Below, one piece after another: positions 8,634 through 17,322 of a stretch of DNA of 64,000 nucleotides. Made by a program: the position numbers and the translations under genes. Each line of letters begins with the position of its first letter. The stretch's first letter is position 1. Origin of the DNA: Streptomyces sp. NBC_01591 (GTDB taxonomy: Bacteria; Actinomycetota; Actinomycetes; Streptomycetales; Streptomycetaceae); the NCBI RefSeq assembly GCF_035918155.1, contig NZ_CP109327.1:3720001-3784000 (forward strand), in the 5' to 3' direction. Under the pieces are notes generated by a model. It saw only the letters and a list, made by a program, of their open reading frames with translations. It searched no databases and was not told the origin of the DNA.

Positions 8634-9146
8634 GTGAGCGAGAAGAAGGTCAGTCTGCTGGAAGGGTTCAAAGCCTTCCTGATGCGCGGCAATGTGATCG
8701 ATCTGGCGGTCGCCGTCGTCATCGGCGCCGCGTTCACCCAGATCGTGAACTCGATCGTCAAGGGAGTCATCAACCCGCTGGTCGGTGCGTTCGGCACCAA
8801 GGACCTGGAGGGCTACAGCTCCTGCCTCAAGGGCCCGTGCATCACGGACCCGAAGAGGGGCGAGACGACCGAGGGCATCCGGATCCTGTGGGGTTCGGTG
8901 CTCAGCGCCACCCTCAGCTTTCTGATCACGGCCGCCGTCGTCTACTTCCTGATGGTCCTGCCCATGGCCAAGTACCTCGCCAAGCGGGCGGCCATGCAGG
9001 CCGCGAAGGAAGGCGTGCAGGAGACGCTGGAGGTGAGCGAGCTGGAGGTGCTGAAGGAGATCCGCGACGCCCTCGTCTCGCAGCGCGGCGGCGGCTCGAC
9101 GGGCGAGACTCCCGGCCAGACCCCCGGCCGGGGTCACGACGAGTAG
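8634..9146 (+). CDS. mscL: Large-conductance mechanosensitive channel
   Basis: The inner-membrane channel that opens under membrane tension and releases solutes on osmotic downshock. The N-terminal amphipathic segment and TM1 are diagnostic (LLEGFKAFLMRGNVIDLAVA, VIGAAFTQIVNSIVKGVI). A periplasmic loop at about 50-80 holds two cysteines (CLKGPC), TM2 is at about 90-112 (LSFLITAAVVYFLMVLP), and a charged helical C-terminus ends in a Gly/Thr tail. The length of 170 aa is slightly above the usual 130-150 because of loop and tail. The start is GTG. The two loop cysteines, four residues apart, may form a disulfide (inference). Confidence 0.97.
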   Translation: MSEKKVSLLEGFKAFLMRGNVIDLAVAVVIGAAFTQIVNSIVKGVINPLVGAFGTKDLEGYSSCLKGPCITDPKRGETTEGIRILWGSVLSATLSFLITAAVVYFLMVLPMAKYLAKRAAMQAAKEGVQETLEVSELEVLKEIRDALVSQRGGGSTGETPGQTPGRGHDE

Positions 9147-9204
9147 CGCGACACACAGCGCAAGAACCGGCAGCAACGCCGCCGGACCACCACGGAGCGG
9201 GGAA

Positions 9205-9414
9205 TCAGATGTGGTGGGGCGGCTTCTCGTCGAGGAAGCGCGCCAAATCGGCGGCGCTGCCACCGGCCGGGGCCCGCTCGCCCCACCCTCGGTCCGTATC
9301 GTCCGCGGACTGCTGGTCCAGCGGATCGTCGAAGATCAGAGCCGGTTTCGGTTTCGGCCGGTCCGGCTGGGAGGGCTTCGAATCGCGCGGGCCGGGGGCA
9401 GGGGCGGTGCTCAT
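9205..9414 (-). CDS. Small conserved hypothetical protein
   Basis: A 69-aa protein with a Pro/Lys-rich N-terminal half and an acidic, better conserved-looking C-terminal half (FDDPLDQQSADDTDRGWGE, then DLARFLDEKPPHH). The type is familiar from Streptomyces genomes, but no function is known to me. There is no signal peptide or membrane segment. It lies 21 bp after the molybdo-Rieske operon on the same strand and could be its last gene. Confidence 0.75.
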   Translation of the reverse strand: MSTAPAPGPRDSKPSQPDRPKPKPALIFDDPLDQQSADDTDRGWGERAPAGGSAADLARFLDEKPPHHI

Positions 9415-9435
9415 ACATCAAGGGTACGGCGGTGG

Positions 9436-9834
9436 TCAGCGATCCTTCGGGTCGATCAGCCACAGTCCGAGGACGACGAGGAACGACAGACAGAGGAAGC
9501 CGGCGCCCCACCAGGCCGTGCCGCCGGTGTTGCCCTCCATCCAGGCGTCGATGATGACGGTCAGGCCCCAGAGCTGTCCGATGACCACCGTCATGGCGAG
9601 AACCAGCCGGGCCGTCAGTTTCGAGGTCCGCTCGGGCTCCTGGTCGGTGCCGGCCCCCGGACCGGGGCCGGTGTGGCGGACTCGGGGGTCGCCGTAACCG
9701 CTGGTGGCGCGGATCTGCGGGTAACGCTCGTGGACGGGCCGGTTGAGTTCGGGGCGAGCACTTCCCGGGTGGTACTCCGGGTACCCCGGGTACTCCGAGG
9801 GCTCCTGGTTGCGGGGCTGCCGGGCGTCGCTCAT
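9436..9834 (-). CDS. Small two-TM protein, last coupled gene of the molybdo-Rieske operon
   Basis: A 132-aa protein with about 70 polar, Pro/Tyr/Arg-rich residues, then two hydrophobic helices (about 79-101, LVLAMTVVIGQLWGLTVII, and 108-128, GFLCLSFLVVLGLWLI). Its ATG overlaps the TGA of the Rieske gene in the sequence ATGA, so the two are translationally coupled. It is probably a membrane accessory subunit or anchor of the complex encoded upstream (inference). I do not recognise the family. Confidence 0.85.
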   Translation of the reverse strand: MSDARQPRNQEPSEYPGYPEYHPGSARPELNRPVHERYPQIRATSGYGDPRVRHTGPGPGAGTDQEPERTSKLTARLVLAMTVVIGQLWGLTVIIDAWMEGNTGGTAWWGAGFLCLSFLVVLGLWLIDPKDR

Positions 9835-10505
9835 GTCCGCCCGCCAGGGGTCTCGGCCTCGGGTGCCTCCGCGCCGCCGCCCTTGACGGCGGGACAGCCG
9901 ATACGGGAGGCGAGGTCCGGGCGGTCCTCGCTGAGCTGACGGCACAGGCCGCGCTCGATGCTCTCGCCCGAGCGGGTCGTGCCGATCGCCCAGATACTGC
10001 CGTCGGCCTGTTCGGTGAGGACCACCTTGGGCAGCGCACGGGGCGGTGGCCCGGCGGTGACCTCACCGGTGCGGGCGTCGAAGACCCCCTCATGACAGGG
10101 GCAGTACAGCTCGCCCTCGGAACCGCGGTCCTTGCGCCAGAGCACGGCACAGGCGAGATGGGTGCAGATCGCGGAGTAACCGACGAGGTTGCCGTCGTCC
10201 AGCCGGACAGCGACCGCCTTGTCCTCTTCGTCCGGGTAGTGGAAGGCGAGGGACTCGCCGGGAAGGAGCTGGGCGGCGATCCTCTTCGGCGGGGGTGTCC
10301 TGGCATCGTCGGGGTCGCCGTGGCGCGGCAGGATTCCGCCCGCCACGCCCAGGCTGCCGATGGCGAGTCCGCCGGAGACGGTCGCCACGATCCGGAGGTA
10401 GTCGCGTCGGGTGGTCAGGGAGTCGGCGGCGATCCGGTCGTGCAGGGCTTCGCGCGGATCGCCGGAGAGCGGCTGGTCGGAGGGTGACTGGTCGGTGACG
10501 CTCAT
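9831..10505 (-). CDS. Rieske [2Fe-2S] protein with Tat-like signal
   Basis: A 224-aa iron-sulfur protein. Residues 32-57 combine a twin arginine (TTRRDYLRI) with a hydrophobic stretch, so it is probably exported folded by Tat or anchored on the outside. The Rieske ligands are visible as Cys114-Thr-His116 and Cys135-x-x-His138, with Cys119 and Cys137 in place for the loop disulfide. The tail is Glu/Pro/Gly-rich. It overlaps the upstream ferredoxin gene by 4 nt (ATGA). In this operon it most likely passes electrons between the quinone or membrane subunit and the molybdenum subunit; the direction is unknown. A cytochrome bc1 Rieske is unlikely because no bc1 genes are adjacent. Confidence 0.93.
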   Translation of the reverse strand: MSVTDQSPSDQPLSGDPREALHDRIAADSLTTRRDYLRIVATVSGGLAIGSLGVAGGILPRHGDPDDARTPPPKRIAAQLLPGESLAFHYPDEEDKAVAVRLDDGNLVGYSAICTHLACAVLWRKDRGSEGELYCPCHEGVFDARTGEVTAGPPPRALPKVVLTEQADGSIWAIGTTRSGESIERGLCRQLSEDRPDLASRIGCPAVKGGGAEAPEAETPGGRT

Positions 10506-11104
10506 CGGCGGACGTCCTTCCCGTTGATCTCGACGACGGGAAGGCCGCCCGGCACCGGCCACTGCACCCTGTCGGCGGGAACGACCATGGCCACGCCGGT
10601 GCGTACCTCGCTCCGGCCGAAGGTGAAGGTGTCGGCGACCTGGACGCCGGGGCGCTCGGCCTGGAGCTCCTCGACGGTCCCGTAGAACAGCGCTCCGGTC
10701 GGGCAGACGGTCGCGCACATGGGGGCGAGGCCGTAGGCGGTGCGGTCGTAGCAGAGGTTGCATTTCATCTGCAGCTTCGCCTGAAGGTCGATCTTCGGGA
10801 CGCCGAAGGGGCAGGCGTTGACGCAGTTGGCACAACCGATGCAGCGGGTGGTGTCGGCCTGCTGCACCACACCGTCGGCGGTCACCAGGATGGCGTCGGC
10901 GGGACACACCTCGGCGCACGGGGCGACCGGGTCCTCGCAGTGCATGCAGACCGTGGGAAGGGAGGCCACCGACTGGCCCTCGTCGGTGTAGTCGAGGTGG
11001 ATCATCGACTTGCCCCGGTGCGAGTCGCATTCCCGACAGGCCGAGACGCAGGCCTGGCATCCGATGCAGCGCCCCGGGTCGATGAAGATCGTTCTGCCCA
11101 TCAT
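10502..11104 (-). CDS. 4x[4Fe-4S] ferredoxin-type electron-transfer subunit
   Basis: A 200-aa protein of the DmsB/NrfC/HybA-like group. Four cysteine clusters are visible: CIGCQACVSAC; CMHCEDPVAPC with CAEVCP; CIGCANCVNAC; and CNLCYDRTAYGLAPMCATVC. Together they are enough for four [4Fe-4S] clusters. It is the wire between the molybdopterin subunit encoded 7 bp upstream and the Rieske gene that overlaps its 3' end. There are two adjacent ATG starts (11104, 11101) behind GAGAGGAG; the first is annotated. No signal peptide is seen, so it is cytoplasmic unless carried out with a Tat partner. Confidence 0.94.
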   Translation of the reverse strand: MMGRTIFIDPGRCIGCQACVSACRECDSHRGKSMIHLDYTDEGQSVASLPTVCMHCEDPVAPCAEVCPADAILVTADGVVQQADTTRCIGCANCVNACPFGVPKIDLQAKLQMKCNLCYDRTAYGLAPMCATVCPTGALFYGTVEELQAERPGVQVADTFTFGRSEVRTGVAMVVPADRVQWPVPGGLPVVEINGKDVRR

Positions 11105-11111
11105 GCGGCGA

Positions 11112-13436
11112 TCAGCTCCTCTCCGAGGTGCCGCGCCCCTGGGGAGCCGTGGGCGGCAGCGGGTCGGTACGGGAGACCTGGGTCTCCGGGTAGGCGACAT
11201 GGCCGGGTGCGACGGGAGGTGCGGGGACCTCGTCGATCTTCTCGGCGTGCTCGATACGGCAGGCGCACACCTTGTACTCGGGGATCTTGGAGCGGGGGTC
11301 GAGGGCATCGATGGTGAGGGCGTTGGCCGCGGTGGGGACGGGCCAGTGGTACGGGATGAAGACGGTGTCGGGGCGGATCGCCTCGGTGACCAGTGCGGGG
11401 AAGACCTCGCTGCCGCGCCGGGTGACGACGCGGACCGGTTCGCCGTTGCGGAAGCCGTGGGAGGGATGGAGCTCGGCCCAGGGACGCGGGGTCTGTTCCA
11501 CGAGGGCGCCCAGACGGCGGGTCTGGTTGCCGGAGAGGAAGTGGGCGACGGTGCGCCCGGTGGTGAGCGACATGGGGTGCTCGTCGTCGTACGGATCCAT
11601 CGGCGGGTGCCATTCGACGACCTGTAGATGGATCTTGCCATCCGGGTGGTAGGTCCGGCCGTCCTCGAAGAGCCGAGGGGTGCCGGGGTGGTCGGTGGAG
11701 GGGCAGGGCCAGGCGATTCCGCCGGTCTCCTCCAGCCGCTCGTAGGTGATGCCGTAGTAGTCGTTGACGGTGCCGGCGGAGGCGGTCCGCAGTTCGTCGA
11801 AGACTGCGCGGGAGTCGGCGAAGGCGAACTTGTCGCCCGTGCCGAGGCGCCGGGCAAGTTCGCACATCACCCAGGTGTCGGTCCGTACGCCGGGCGGCGG
11901 GTCCTGTGCCTTGTTGTGCTTGACCACCCGGGCCTCGGCGTTGGCCATCACCCCTTCGTCCTCGGCCCAGGTGGTGACAGGGAAGACGACATGAGCGTTG
12001 GCAACGGTCTCGGAAAGGAAGAAGTCGAATTGAGCGTGGAACTCTGTGGCGTCGTAACCCTCCTTGACCACTCTGTAGTTGGGCAGGGAGACGAAGGGGT
12101 TGTTGCAGATGCCGATCAGGCCGCGGATCTCGCGGCGCTGCATCTGCCAGACCATTTCCATCATCGAGGTGCCCGCGGGCGGGAGTTCGGATTCCTCGAT
12201 GCCCCAGATCTCGCAGATCTGCCTGCGGTGCTCCTCGTTCATGATCGAGCGGCCGCCGGGCAGGAGGTCGGACTTCTGCCCGTGCTCACGGCCGCCCTGC
12301 CCGTTGCCCTGGCCGGTGATGGTGCCGTAGCCGGCGCCGGGTTTGCCGATGTGGCCGGTGGCGGTGCAGAGGTTGATCACAGTGAGGCAGTTCTCGACGC
12401 CCTGCGAGTGGTGCTCGATGCCCCGGGCGTGCCAGGCCATGGCCTTGGGCGCGCGGGCGAAGGCGCGGGCGACCTGGACGATCTGTTCGGCGGGGATGCC
12501 GCAGATCTCGGCGGCCCTGGACGGCGGGTACTCGGCGGCCTTGGCCTTCACCTCCTCCCAGCCGGTGGCGTGGGCGGCGAGATAGGCCTCGTCGGTCAGC
12601 CCCTCCTCGATGACCACGTTCAGCACGGAGTTGAAGAAGGCCGAATCGGTGCCGGGCTTGAGGGCGACGTGGATGTCAGCGGTCCGCGCGATGGCCGTCT
12701 CGCGCGGGTCGACGACGATCAGGCTCGCGCCGCGGTCCCGGGCTCCCCACACGTACTGGGTCATCACGGGGAAGCACTCGCCGACGTTGGAGCCCGCGAT
12801 CAGCAGGCAGTCAGTGAGCAGGATGTCGGAGAAGGGGTTGCCGGCCCGGTCGATGCCGAAGGCGAGTTTATTGGCGCCCGCAGCACTGACCATGCAGAGC
12901 CGGCCGTTGTAGTCGACGTGCCGGGATTTGAGGGCGACCCGGGCGAATTTGCCGACCAGATAGGTCTTTTCGGAGAAGAGGCTGGCGCCGCCGAGGAGCC
13001 CGAAGGCGTCGTTCCCGTAGCTCTGCTGGATGCGTTTGATCTCGGCGACGGTGAAGTCGAGCGCCTCGTCCCAGGAGACCTCGCGGAAGTCCTCGTCACG
13101 GGAGCGGCGCATCAGCGGGGCGGTGAGCCGGTCGGGGTGGTTGACCTGCTGGTACGCGTTGATTCCCTTGGGGCACAGCCGCATCCGGTTGATGTCGTGG
13201 TTGCGGGGTTCGACGCCGAAGACCTTGCCGCCACGGTCGACGCGCAGATACATCCCGCACTGCACCCCGCAGAAGCAGCAGTGGGTGGGGACGAGCGTCT
13301 CGCCGTTCTGGTCGGCGTGCCACCGGTCGGCGGGGATACCGCCCGCGTCCCGGAAGGCGCGGGTCCCGGGCGGGGCGAGCGAGGGGTCGAGAGGGACGGC
13401 CGTACGGGGGTCGGCCGCACGCGGATCCGCGGTCAC
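11112..13436 (-). CDS. Molybdopterin-dependent oxidoreductase, catalytic subunit (NapA/NasA/FdhF-like)
   Basis: A 774-aa catalytic subunit of the DMSO-reductase superfamily holding bis-MGD molybdenum and one [4Fe-4S] cluster. Cluster ligands are Cys53, Cys56, Cys60 and Cys88 (CCFCGVQC, RLCPKG). The likely Mo ligand is Cys181 in NGRLCMVSA, a context seen in periplasmic/assimilatory nitrate reductases and formate dehydrogenases; selenocysteine is absent. The C-terminal dinucleotide-binding domain starts near 620 (LTTGRTVAHFLSGNQTRR). The start is GTG in the overlap GTGA with the membrane subunit's stop. No Tat signal is seen, so the active site is probably cytoplasmic. The substrate (nitrate, formate or other) cannot be decided here. 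Confidence 0.95.
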   Translation of the reverse strand: MTADPRAADPRTAVPLDPSLAPPGTRAFRDAGGIPADRWHADQNGETLVPTHCCFCGVQCGMYLRVDRGGKVFGVEPRNHDINRMRLCPKGINAYQQVNHPDRLTAPLMRRSRDEDFREVSWDEALDFTVAEIKRIQQSYGNDAFGLLGGASLFSEKTYLVGKFARVALKSRHVDYNGRLCMVSAAGANKLAFGIDRAGNPFSDILLTDCLLIAGSNVGECFPVMTQYVWGARDRGASLIVVDPRETAIARTADIHVALKPGTDSAFFNSVLNVVIEEGLTDEAYLAAHATGWEEVKAKAAEYPPSRAAEICGIPAEQIVQVARAFARAPKAMAWHARGIEHHSQGVENCLTVINLCTATGHIGKPGAGYGTITGQGNGQGGREHGQKSDLLPGGRSIMNEEHRRQICEIWGIEESELPPAGTSMMEMVWQMQRREIRGLIGICNNPFVSLPNYRVVKEGYDATEFHAQFDFFLSETVANAHVVFPVTTWAEDEGVMANAEARVVKHNKAQDPPPGVRTDTWVMCELARRLGTGDKFAFADSRAVFDELRTASAGTVNDYYGITYERLEETGGIAWPCPSTDHPGTPRLFEDGRTYHPDGKIHLQVVEWHPPMDPYDDEHPMSLTTGRTVAHFLSGNQTRRLGALVEQTPRPWAELHPSHGFRNGEPVRVVTRRGSEVFPALVTEAIRPDTVFIPYHWPVPTAANALTIDALDPRSKIPEYKVCACRIEHAEKIDEVPAPPVAPGHVAYPETQVSRTDPLPPTAPQGRGTSERS

Positions 13437-14683
13437 TTGAAGCCCTTCTTCACGTGGGAGAGATAGGCACTGCCACGCAGCACCCGCTTGCAGCGCGGGC
13501 AGTATTCGGCCCACTCGTCGAAGTCCAGGCTGAGGTCGCGCATGGTGCCGCGGAGGTTCTCGACATAGGGCCCGGTGTCGATGGGCTCCTCGCAGCGACG
13601 GCAGCCGAAGACCTCCCGGTCCTGGCGGGCGGTGTATTTGAACAGCTGCATGCCGACCGCGGCCGGGCGCTGGACGATGTGGAAGAACTTCCCGAACGGG
13701 ATGTAGATGAGGGTGAACACCACCGACACCATGTGGAGGACCGCCAGGAATTCGTATCCGCCGCCGTGCAGGAAGATCGACGAGAAGGTGAGCAGCAGGC
13801 CGGTCACGGAAATGACGATGAGAGCGATCAGCGGGACCAGGTCGTAGGCGAAGCGCTGGCCGGTGATGGCGCCACGGTCCTTCATCCGGCGCCACAGGAA
13901 GTACGAGGCGCCGGGGATGACGAGCACGGCGGCGATGTCCAGGCCGTGGAACATCAGCCAGCCCAGGAAGTCCAGGGAGTCGAATCCGATGATCTTGAAG
14001 CCCCAGATACGCATCTCGTAGCCGGGACCCGAGCCGCTGCCGGAGGTGAAGGTGAACCAGCCCCAGGTCAGCGGGAAGGTGATCAGGGCGGCGAGGACGC
14101 AGCCCCAGAAGATCAGCTGATGGGCGGCCCAGCGGGCGTGCGAGCGGGCGCCGAGGAATTTCTGGAAGCCCAGATACGTGGCGATCATCCGGGGCAGCGC
14201 GGTGGGGGACTTGCGGAAGTTGGCCACCGAGAAGAAGCTCCGCCACCCCTGCTTGAAGAGCCGCCGGGCGCCGGGCGCGGAGACCCAGACCGTGTAGCGG
14301 TAGGCGACGCCGAAGGCGAGAAAGACGGTGGCGACGGCGTACGGAAGAAGGGCGGAGTCGAAGTTCTCCAGCAGCCGGCTGCCGAACACGATCGCGAGGA
14401 TCAGGAGGGCGGAGACGATGACACCGGCCGCGGTCGCGGTGGCGGTGACAGAGCGGGGCCCGGCGGTCCCGGGGCCAGAGGTCCGGGGACCGGGGCCCGT
14501 CGTCCCGGAGCCGGTCGTCCCGGAGCCCGTCGTCCCGGAGTCGGTCGTCCCGGAGTCGGTCGTCCCGGGGCCCGTCGTCCCCGGGTCGGCGGGCGGTGGG
14601 GTGCCGGGTGCTCCGGTGGAGCCGGGGCGTGCACCGGGGGCGGGCTGCGCGGCTGCGGCGGAGGCTTCTGGCGGCTCGGTCAC
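13433..14683 (-). CDS. NarI/DsrM-like membrane subunit, first gene of the molybdo-Rieske operon
   Basis: A 416-aa integral membrane protein. Residues 1-75 are a Pro/Gly/Thr repeat tract (units such as SGTTG). Six hydrophobic helices follow, and several histidines sit in or at helices (AAHQLIF, LMFHGLD, VLHMVS, KFFHIV), as in the b-type haem subunits NarI and DsrM/HdrE. The C-terminal cytoplasmic part has two CxxC pairs (CRRC and CPRC) that look like a zinc ribbon or FeS site. GTG at 14683 is the first good start before the helices; its ribosome site is weak. It probably exchanges electrons with menaquinone for the complex (inference from family and operon). Confidence 0.88.
   Translation of the reverse strand: MTEPPEASAAAAQPAPGARPGSTGAPGTPPPADPGTTGPGTTDSGTTDSGTTGSGTTGSGTTGPGPRTSGPGTAGPRSVTATATAAGVIVSALLILAIVFGSRLLENFDSALLPYAVATVFLAFGVAYRYTVWVSAPGARRLFKQGWRSFFSVANFRKSPTALPRMIATYLGFQKFLGARSHARWAAHQLIFWGCVLAALITFPLTWGWFTFTSGSGSGPGYEMRIWGFKIIGFDSLDFLGWLMFHGLDIAAVLVIPGASYFLWRRMKDRGAITGQRFAYDLVPLIALIVISVTGLLLTFSSIFLHGGGYEFLAVLHMVSVVFTLIYIPFGKFFHIVQRPAAVGMQLFKYTARQDREVFGCRRCEEPIDTGPYVENLRGTMRDLSLDFDEWAEYCPRCKRVLRGSAYLSHVKKGFK
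14470..14592 (-). repeat. 15-nt tandem repeat encoding a Thr/Gly-rich N-terminus
   Basis: Imperfect 15-nt units of the type GTCGTCCCGGAGCCG (plus strand) run in tandem inside the 5' end of the membrane-subunit gene. They encode units such as TTGSG and TTDSG. The period keeps the frame, so unit number can change length without frameshift. Confidence 0.8.
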
Positions 14684-14807
14684 CCCGTCACCGTAGGGTC
14701 GTACGTGATGGTTGGTCCTGTTATACGGCTCGGCTGGGTGAGCCCGATCGCCCATCCGGGGCATGCCCCGTTCGGCGTGATCGACACCGTCTGGTGTGCT
14801 GGCTCCC

Positions 14808-15965
14808 ATGCCCGTAATGACGGCTCGCAGCCGCACCGAGAAACATCGCGCGTCGACCCCGCTGGAACTCTTCTTCGACCTCTGCTTCGTCGTTGCCGTG
14901 GCCCAGGCGGGCGCGCGGCTGGTACATGCCGTCGCCGAAGGCCACGCCCTCACCGGAATCGGCAGCTACGCAGCCGTCTTCTTCGCGATCTGGTGGGCCT
15001 GGGTCAACTTCAGCTGGTTCGCCTCGGCCTACGACACCGACGACCCGCTGTACCGCGCCGTCACGCTCGTCCAGATCACCGGTGTGCTCATCCTCGCCGC
15101 CGGAGTGCCGCGCGCCTTCGACGCGGGCGACTGGACGATCGTCGTCATCGGTTACGTGGTGATGCGGCTCGCGCTGACCAGCCAGTGGCTGCGCGCCGCG
15201 CACTGCACCCAGGGCGGGGAGCGGCGCGTCGCGCGGCGGTACGCCGTCGGGATCACGGTGGTGCAGCTGGGCTGGATCGCCATGCTGCTGCTGCCCGCCG
15301 ACTCGGGCGGAGTCCGTACCGCCGTCTTCGTCGTGCTCGCGCTCGCGGAGATGTCCGTTCCTGCGATCGCCGAGCGCGACCGCTCGACGAGCTGGCATCC
15401 GCACCACATCAGTGAGCGCTACGGGTTGTTCACGATCATCGTGCTGGGCGAGACGATCGCGGCGGCCACGGTCGCGGTCCAGGAGGCGGTGGACGAGCAC
15501 CACGCGTTCGGTGAACTGCTACCGATCGCCGCGGGCGGGCTGCTGATCGTCTTCTCCGCCTGGTGGATCTATTTCGCTGTGCCGATCCATGACTACCTGC
15601 GCGGCAGCAGGGAAGCGTTCATCTGGGGATACGGACACTTCCTGATCTTCGGTTCCGCGGCCGCCATCGGTGCGGGCATCGAGGTGGCGGTGGAGCAGGC
15701 CGTGGGCAAGGCCCATGTCTCGGACACGGTGGCCGCCGCTGCGGTGACCATTCCCTCCGCGCTCTTCCTACTGACGGTGTGGGCGCTGCACACCCGCCAC
15801 TTCAAGCGCGACCTCGCGGAGCAACTGCCCCTCCCCGTGGCCGCGCTGGCCATCCTGGCCTGTACGTTCGCCGGCGGGTGGGCGGTGTTCGCGGCCGGTC
15901 TGGTGGCCGCGGCGGCCGTGGCCGTGGGAGTGCTGCTGTCCCGGCGGCCCGCCGTGGCCGGGTGA
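14808..15965 (+). CDS. Low temperature requirement protein A (LtrA) family membrane protein
   Basis: A polytopic membrane protein of about 385 aa with roughly ten hydrophobic segments. The LtrA signature is at the N-terminus (STPLELFFDLCFVVAVAQ) and again as ERYGLFTIIVLGETI in the middle. The family is named from a Listeria cold-growth locus, but its transport or signalling role is not established. Possible starts are GTG 14796, ATG 14808 and ATG 14817; no convincing ribosome site separates them. It is divergent from the molybdo-Rieske operon, with about 124 bp between the starts. Confidence 0.9.
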   Translation: MPVMTARSRTEKHRASTPLELFFDLCFVVAVAQAGARLVHAVAEGHALTGIGSYAAVFFAIWWAWVNFSWFASAYDTDDPLYRAVTLVQITGVLILAAGVPRAFDAGDWTIVVIGYVVMRLALTSQWLRAAHCTQGGERRVARRYAVGITVVQLGWIAMLLLPADSGGVRTAVFVVLALAEMSVPAIAERDRSTSWHPHHISERYGLFTIIVLGETIAAATVAVQEAVDEHHAFGELLPIAAGGLLIVFSAWWIYFAVPIHDYLRGSREAFIWGYGHFLIFGSAAAIGAGIEVAVEQAVGKAHVSDTVAAAAVTIPSALFLLTVWALHTRHFKRDLAEQLPLPVAALAILACTFAGGWAVFAAGLVAAAAVAVGVLLSRRPAVAG

Positions 15966-16010
15966 GCGCGACGGACGGCCGGTGACGGCTCACGCAGTGA
16001 GGAGCACACA

Positions 16011-17189
16011 GTGACGGAAGAACCCCGGAAGCCGACGGGCCCCTCCGCCCCGCCGAACACCGCCGGGCCGAATGACGCCGAGCCGAACGACTCCGGGCCG
16101 CTCGACGCGCTGACCGATGTCGCGGGGCTGCGCGTCGGCCACGCGCAGGTGCCGGGCGAGGGCGCGCTGAGCGGCACCACTGTCGTCCTCGCCCCCGAGG
16201 GCGGTGCGATCGCGGCCGTCGACGTACGCGGTGGCGGTCCCGGCACCCGGGAGACGGACGCGCTCGATCCGTGCAATCTGGTGCAGCGCGTCGATGCCGT
16301 CGTCCTGACGGGCGGCAGCGCCTACGGACTGGACGCGGCGTCCGGCGTGATGGCCTGGCTGGAGGAGCAGGGGCGCGGGGTGCGGGTCGGCCCCGATCCG
16401 GCGCAGGTGGTGCCGGTGGTCCCCGCCGCCTGCGTCTTCGACCTGGGGCGGGGCGGTGACTGGCGGGCCCGCCCCGACGCCGCGACGGGTCGTGCGGCGG
16501 TGGAGGACGCGGCGGCCGCGGAGCCAGGGGCACCGGTGGCCGAGGGGAGCGTGGGCGCCGGTACGGGCGCGGTCGCCGGGCAGCTCAAGGGCGGCGTGGG
16601 CACGGCGAGCATGCGGCTGCCTTCCGGGATCACGGTCGGCGCGCTCGTCGTGGTGAACGCGGCGGGCTCGGTGGTCGATCCGCGTACCGGGGTGCTGTAC
16701 GGGGAGTACGGCGCCGCCGAACCGCCGGTGCACCCGGTGCCCGAGACCCTCCGCGCGGCGGAGCGGCGGCTCGCCGAGGCGTGGGACGCGAACGCACGGC
16801 CCCCGCTCAACACCACGCTCGCCGTCGTCGCCACGGACGCCGACCTCACCCGGGCCCAGGCGCAGAAGCTCGCGGGTACGGCGCACGACGGACTGGCGCG
16901 CGCCGTCCGCCCCGTACATCTGCTCACCGACGGGGACACCGTTTTCGCGCTGGCCACCGGCGCCCGGCCGCTGGATCCGCAGAATCCGATCGCGCTCAAC
17001 GAGCTGCTGGCGGCCGGTGCGGACGTGCTCGCGCGTGCCATCGTGAAGGCCGTTCGGGCAGCTCGGAGCGTGGACGGCCGCCCCGGCGGTGGCTGCTACC
17101 CCGCGTACAGCGAGCTCTACGGCATACGGCCGCGCCCCTCACGGCCGTCGGCGGGCAGCGGCCCGGAGCCCGACTCGCCCCCCGGGTAA
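16011..17189 (+). CDS. P1 family peptidase (DmpA/NylC-like, self-processing)
   Basis: A 392-aa cytosolic Ntn-type hydrolase of the S58/P1 family, which includes the aminopeptidase DmpA and the nylon-oligomer hydrolase NylC. Visible family blocks are GGGPGTRETDALDP, VVLTGGSAYGLDA, GSVGAGTGAVAGQLKGG and LNTTLAVVATDA. By analogy with NylC the chain should self-cleave between Asn267 and Thr268, leaving Thr268 as nucleophile. Residues 1-30 are a Pro/Asn/Glu-rich extension. The GTG start follows GAGGAG at a 6-nt spacing. The physiological substrate is unknown. It sits 45 bp after LtrA and may be co-transcribed. Confidence 0.92.
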   Translation: MTEEPRKPTGPSAPPNTAGPNDAEPNDSGPLDALTDVAGLRVGHAQVPGEGALSGTTVVLAPEGGAIAAVDVRGGGPGTRETDALDPCNLVQRVDAVVLTGGSAYGLDAASGVMAWLEEQGRGVRVGPDPAQVVPVVPAACVFDLGRGGDWRARPDAATGRAAVEDAAAAEPGAPVAEGSVGAGTGAVAGQLKGGVGTASMRLPSGITVGALVVVNAAGSVVDPRTGVLYGEYGAAEPPVHPVPETLRAAERRLAEAWDANARPPLNTTLAVVATDADLTRAQAQKLAGTAHDGLARAVRPVHLLTDGDTVFALATGARPLDPQNPIALNELLAAGADVLARAIVKAVRAARSVDGRPGGGCYPAYSELYGIRPRPSRPSAGSGPEPDSPPG

Positions 17190-17322
17190 GGAAGTTGGAC
17201 GAACCATCAGGAACCATCTGCGTGCGCCATACGTTTTCCTGAACCCCGGTCACGATGTCGGACCCAGGGACTACGTTATGCACGCAGCAAGTAACACGCG
17301 GCAACGGCCTGGAGACAGCACC

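Noticed and set aside
11628-13466. A 612-codon plus-strand open frame opposite the molybdopterin subunit gene
   Set aside because: Antisense shadow; the minus strand has the cluster and Mo-ligand motifs.
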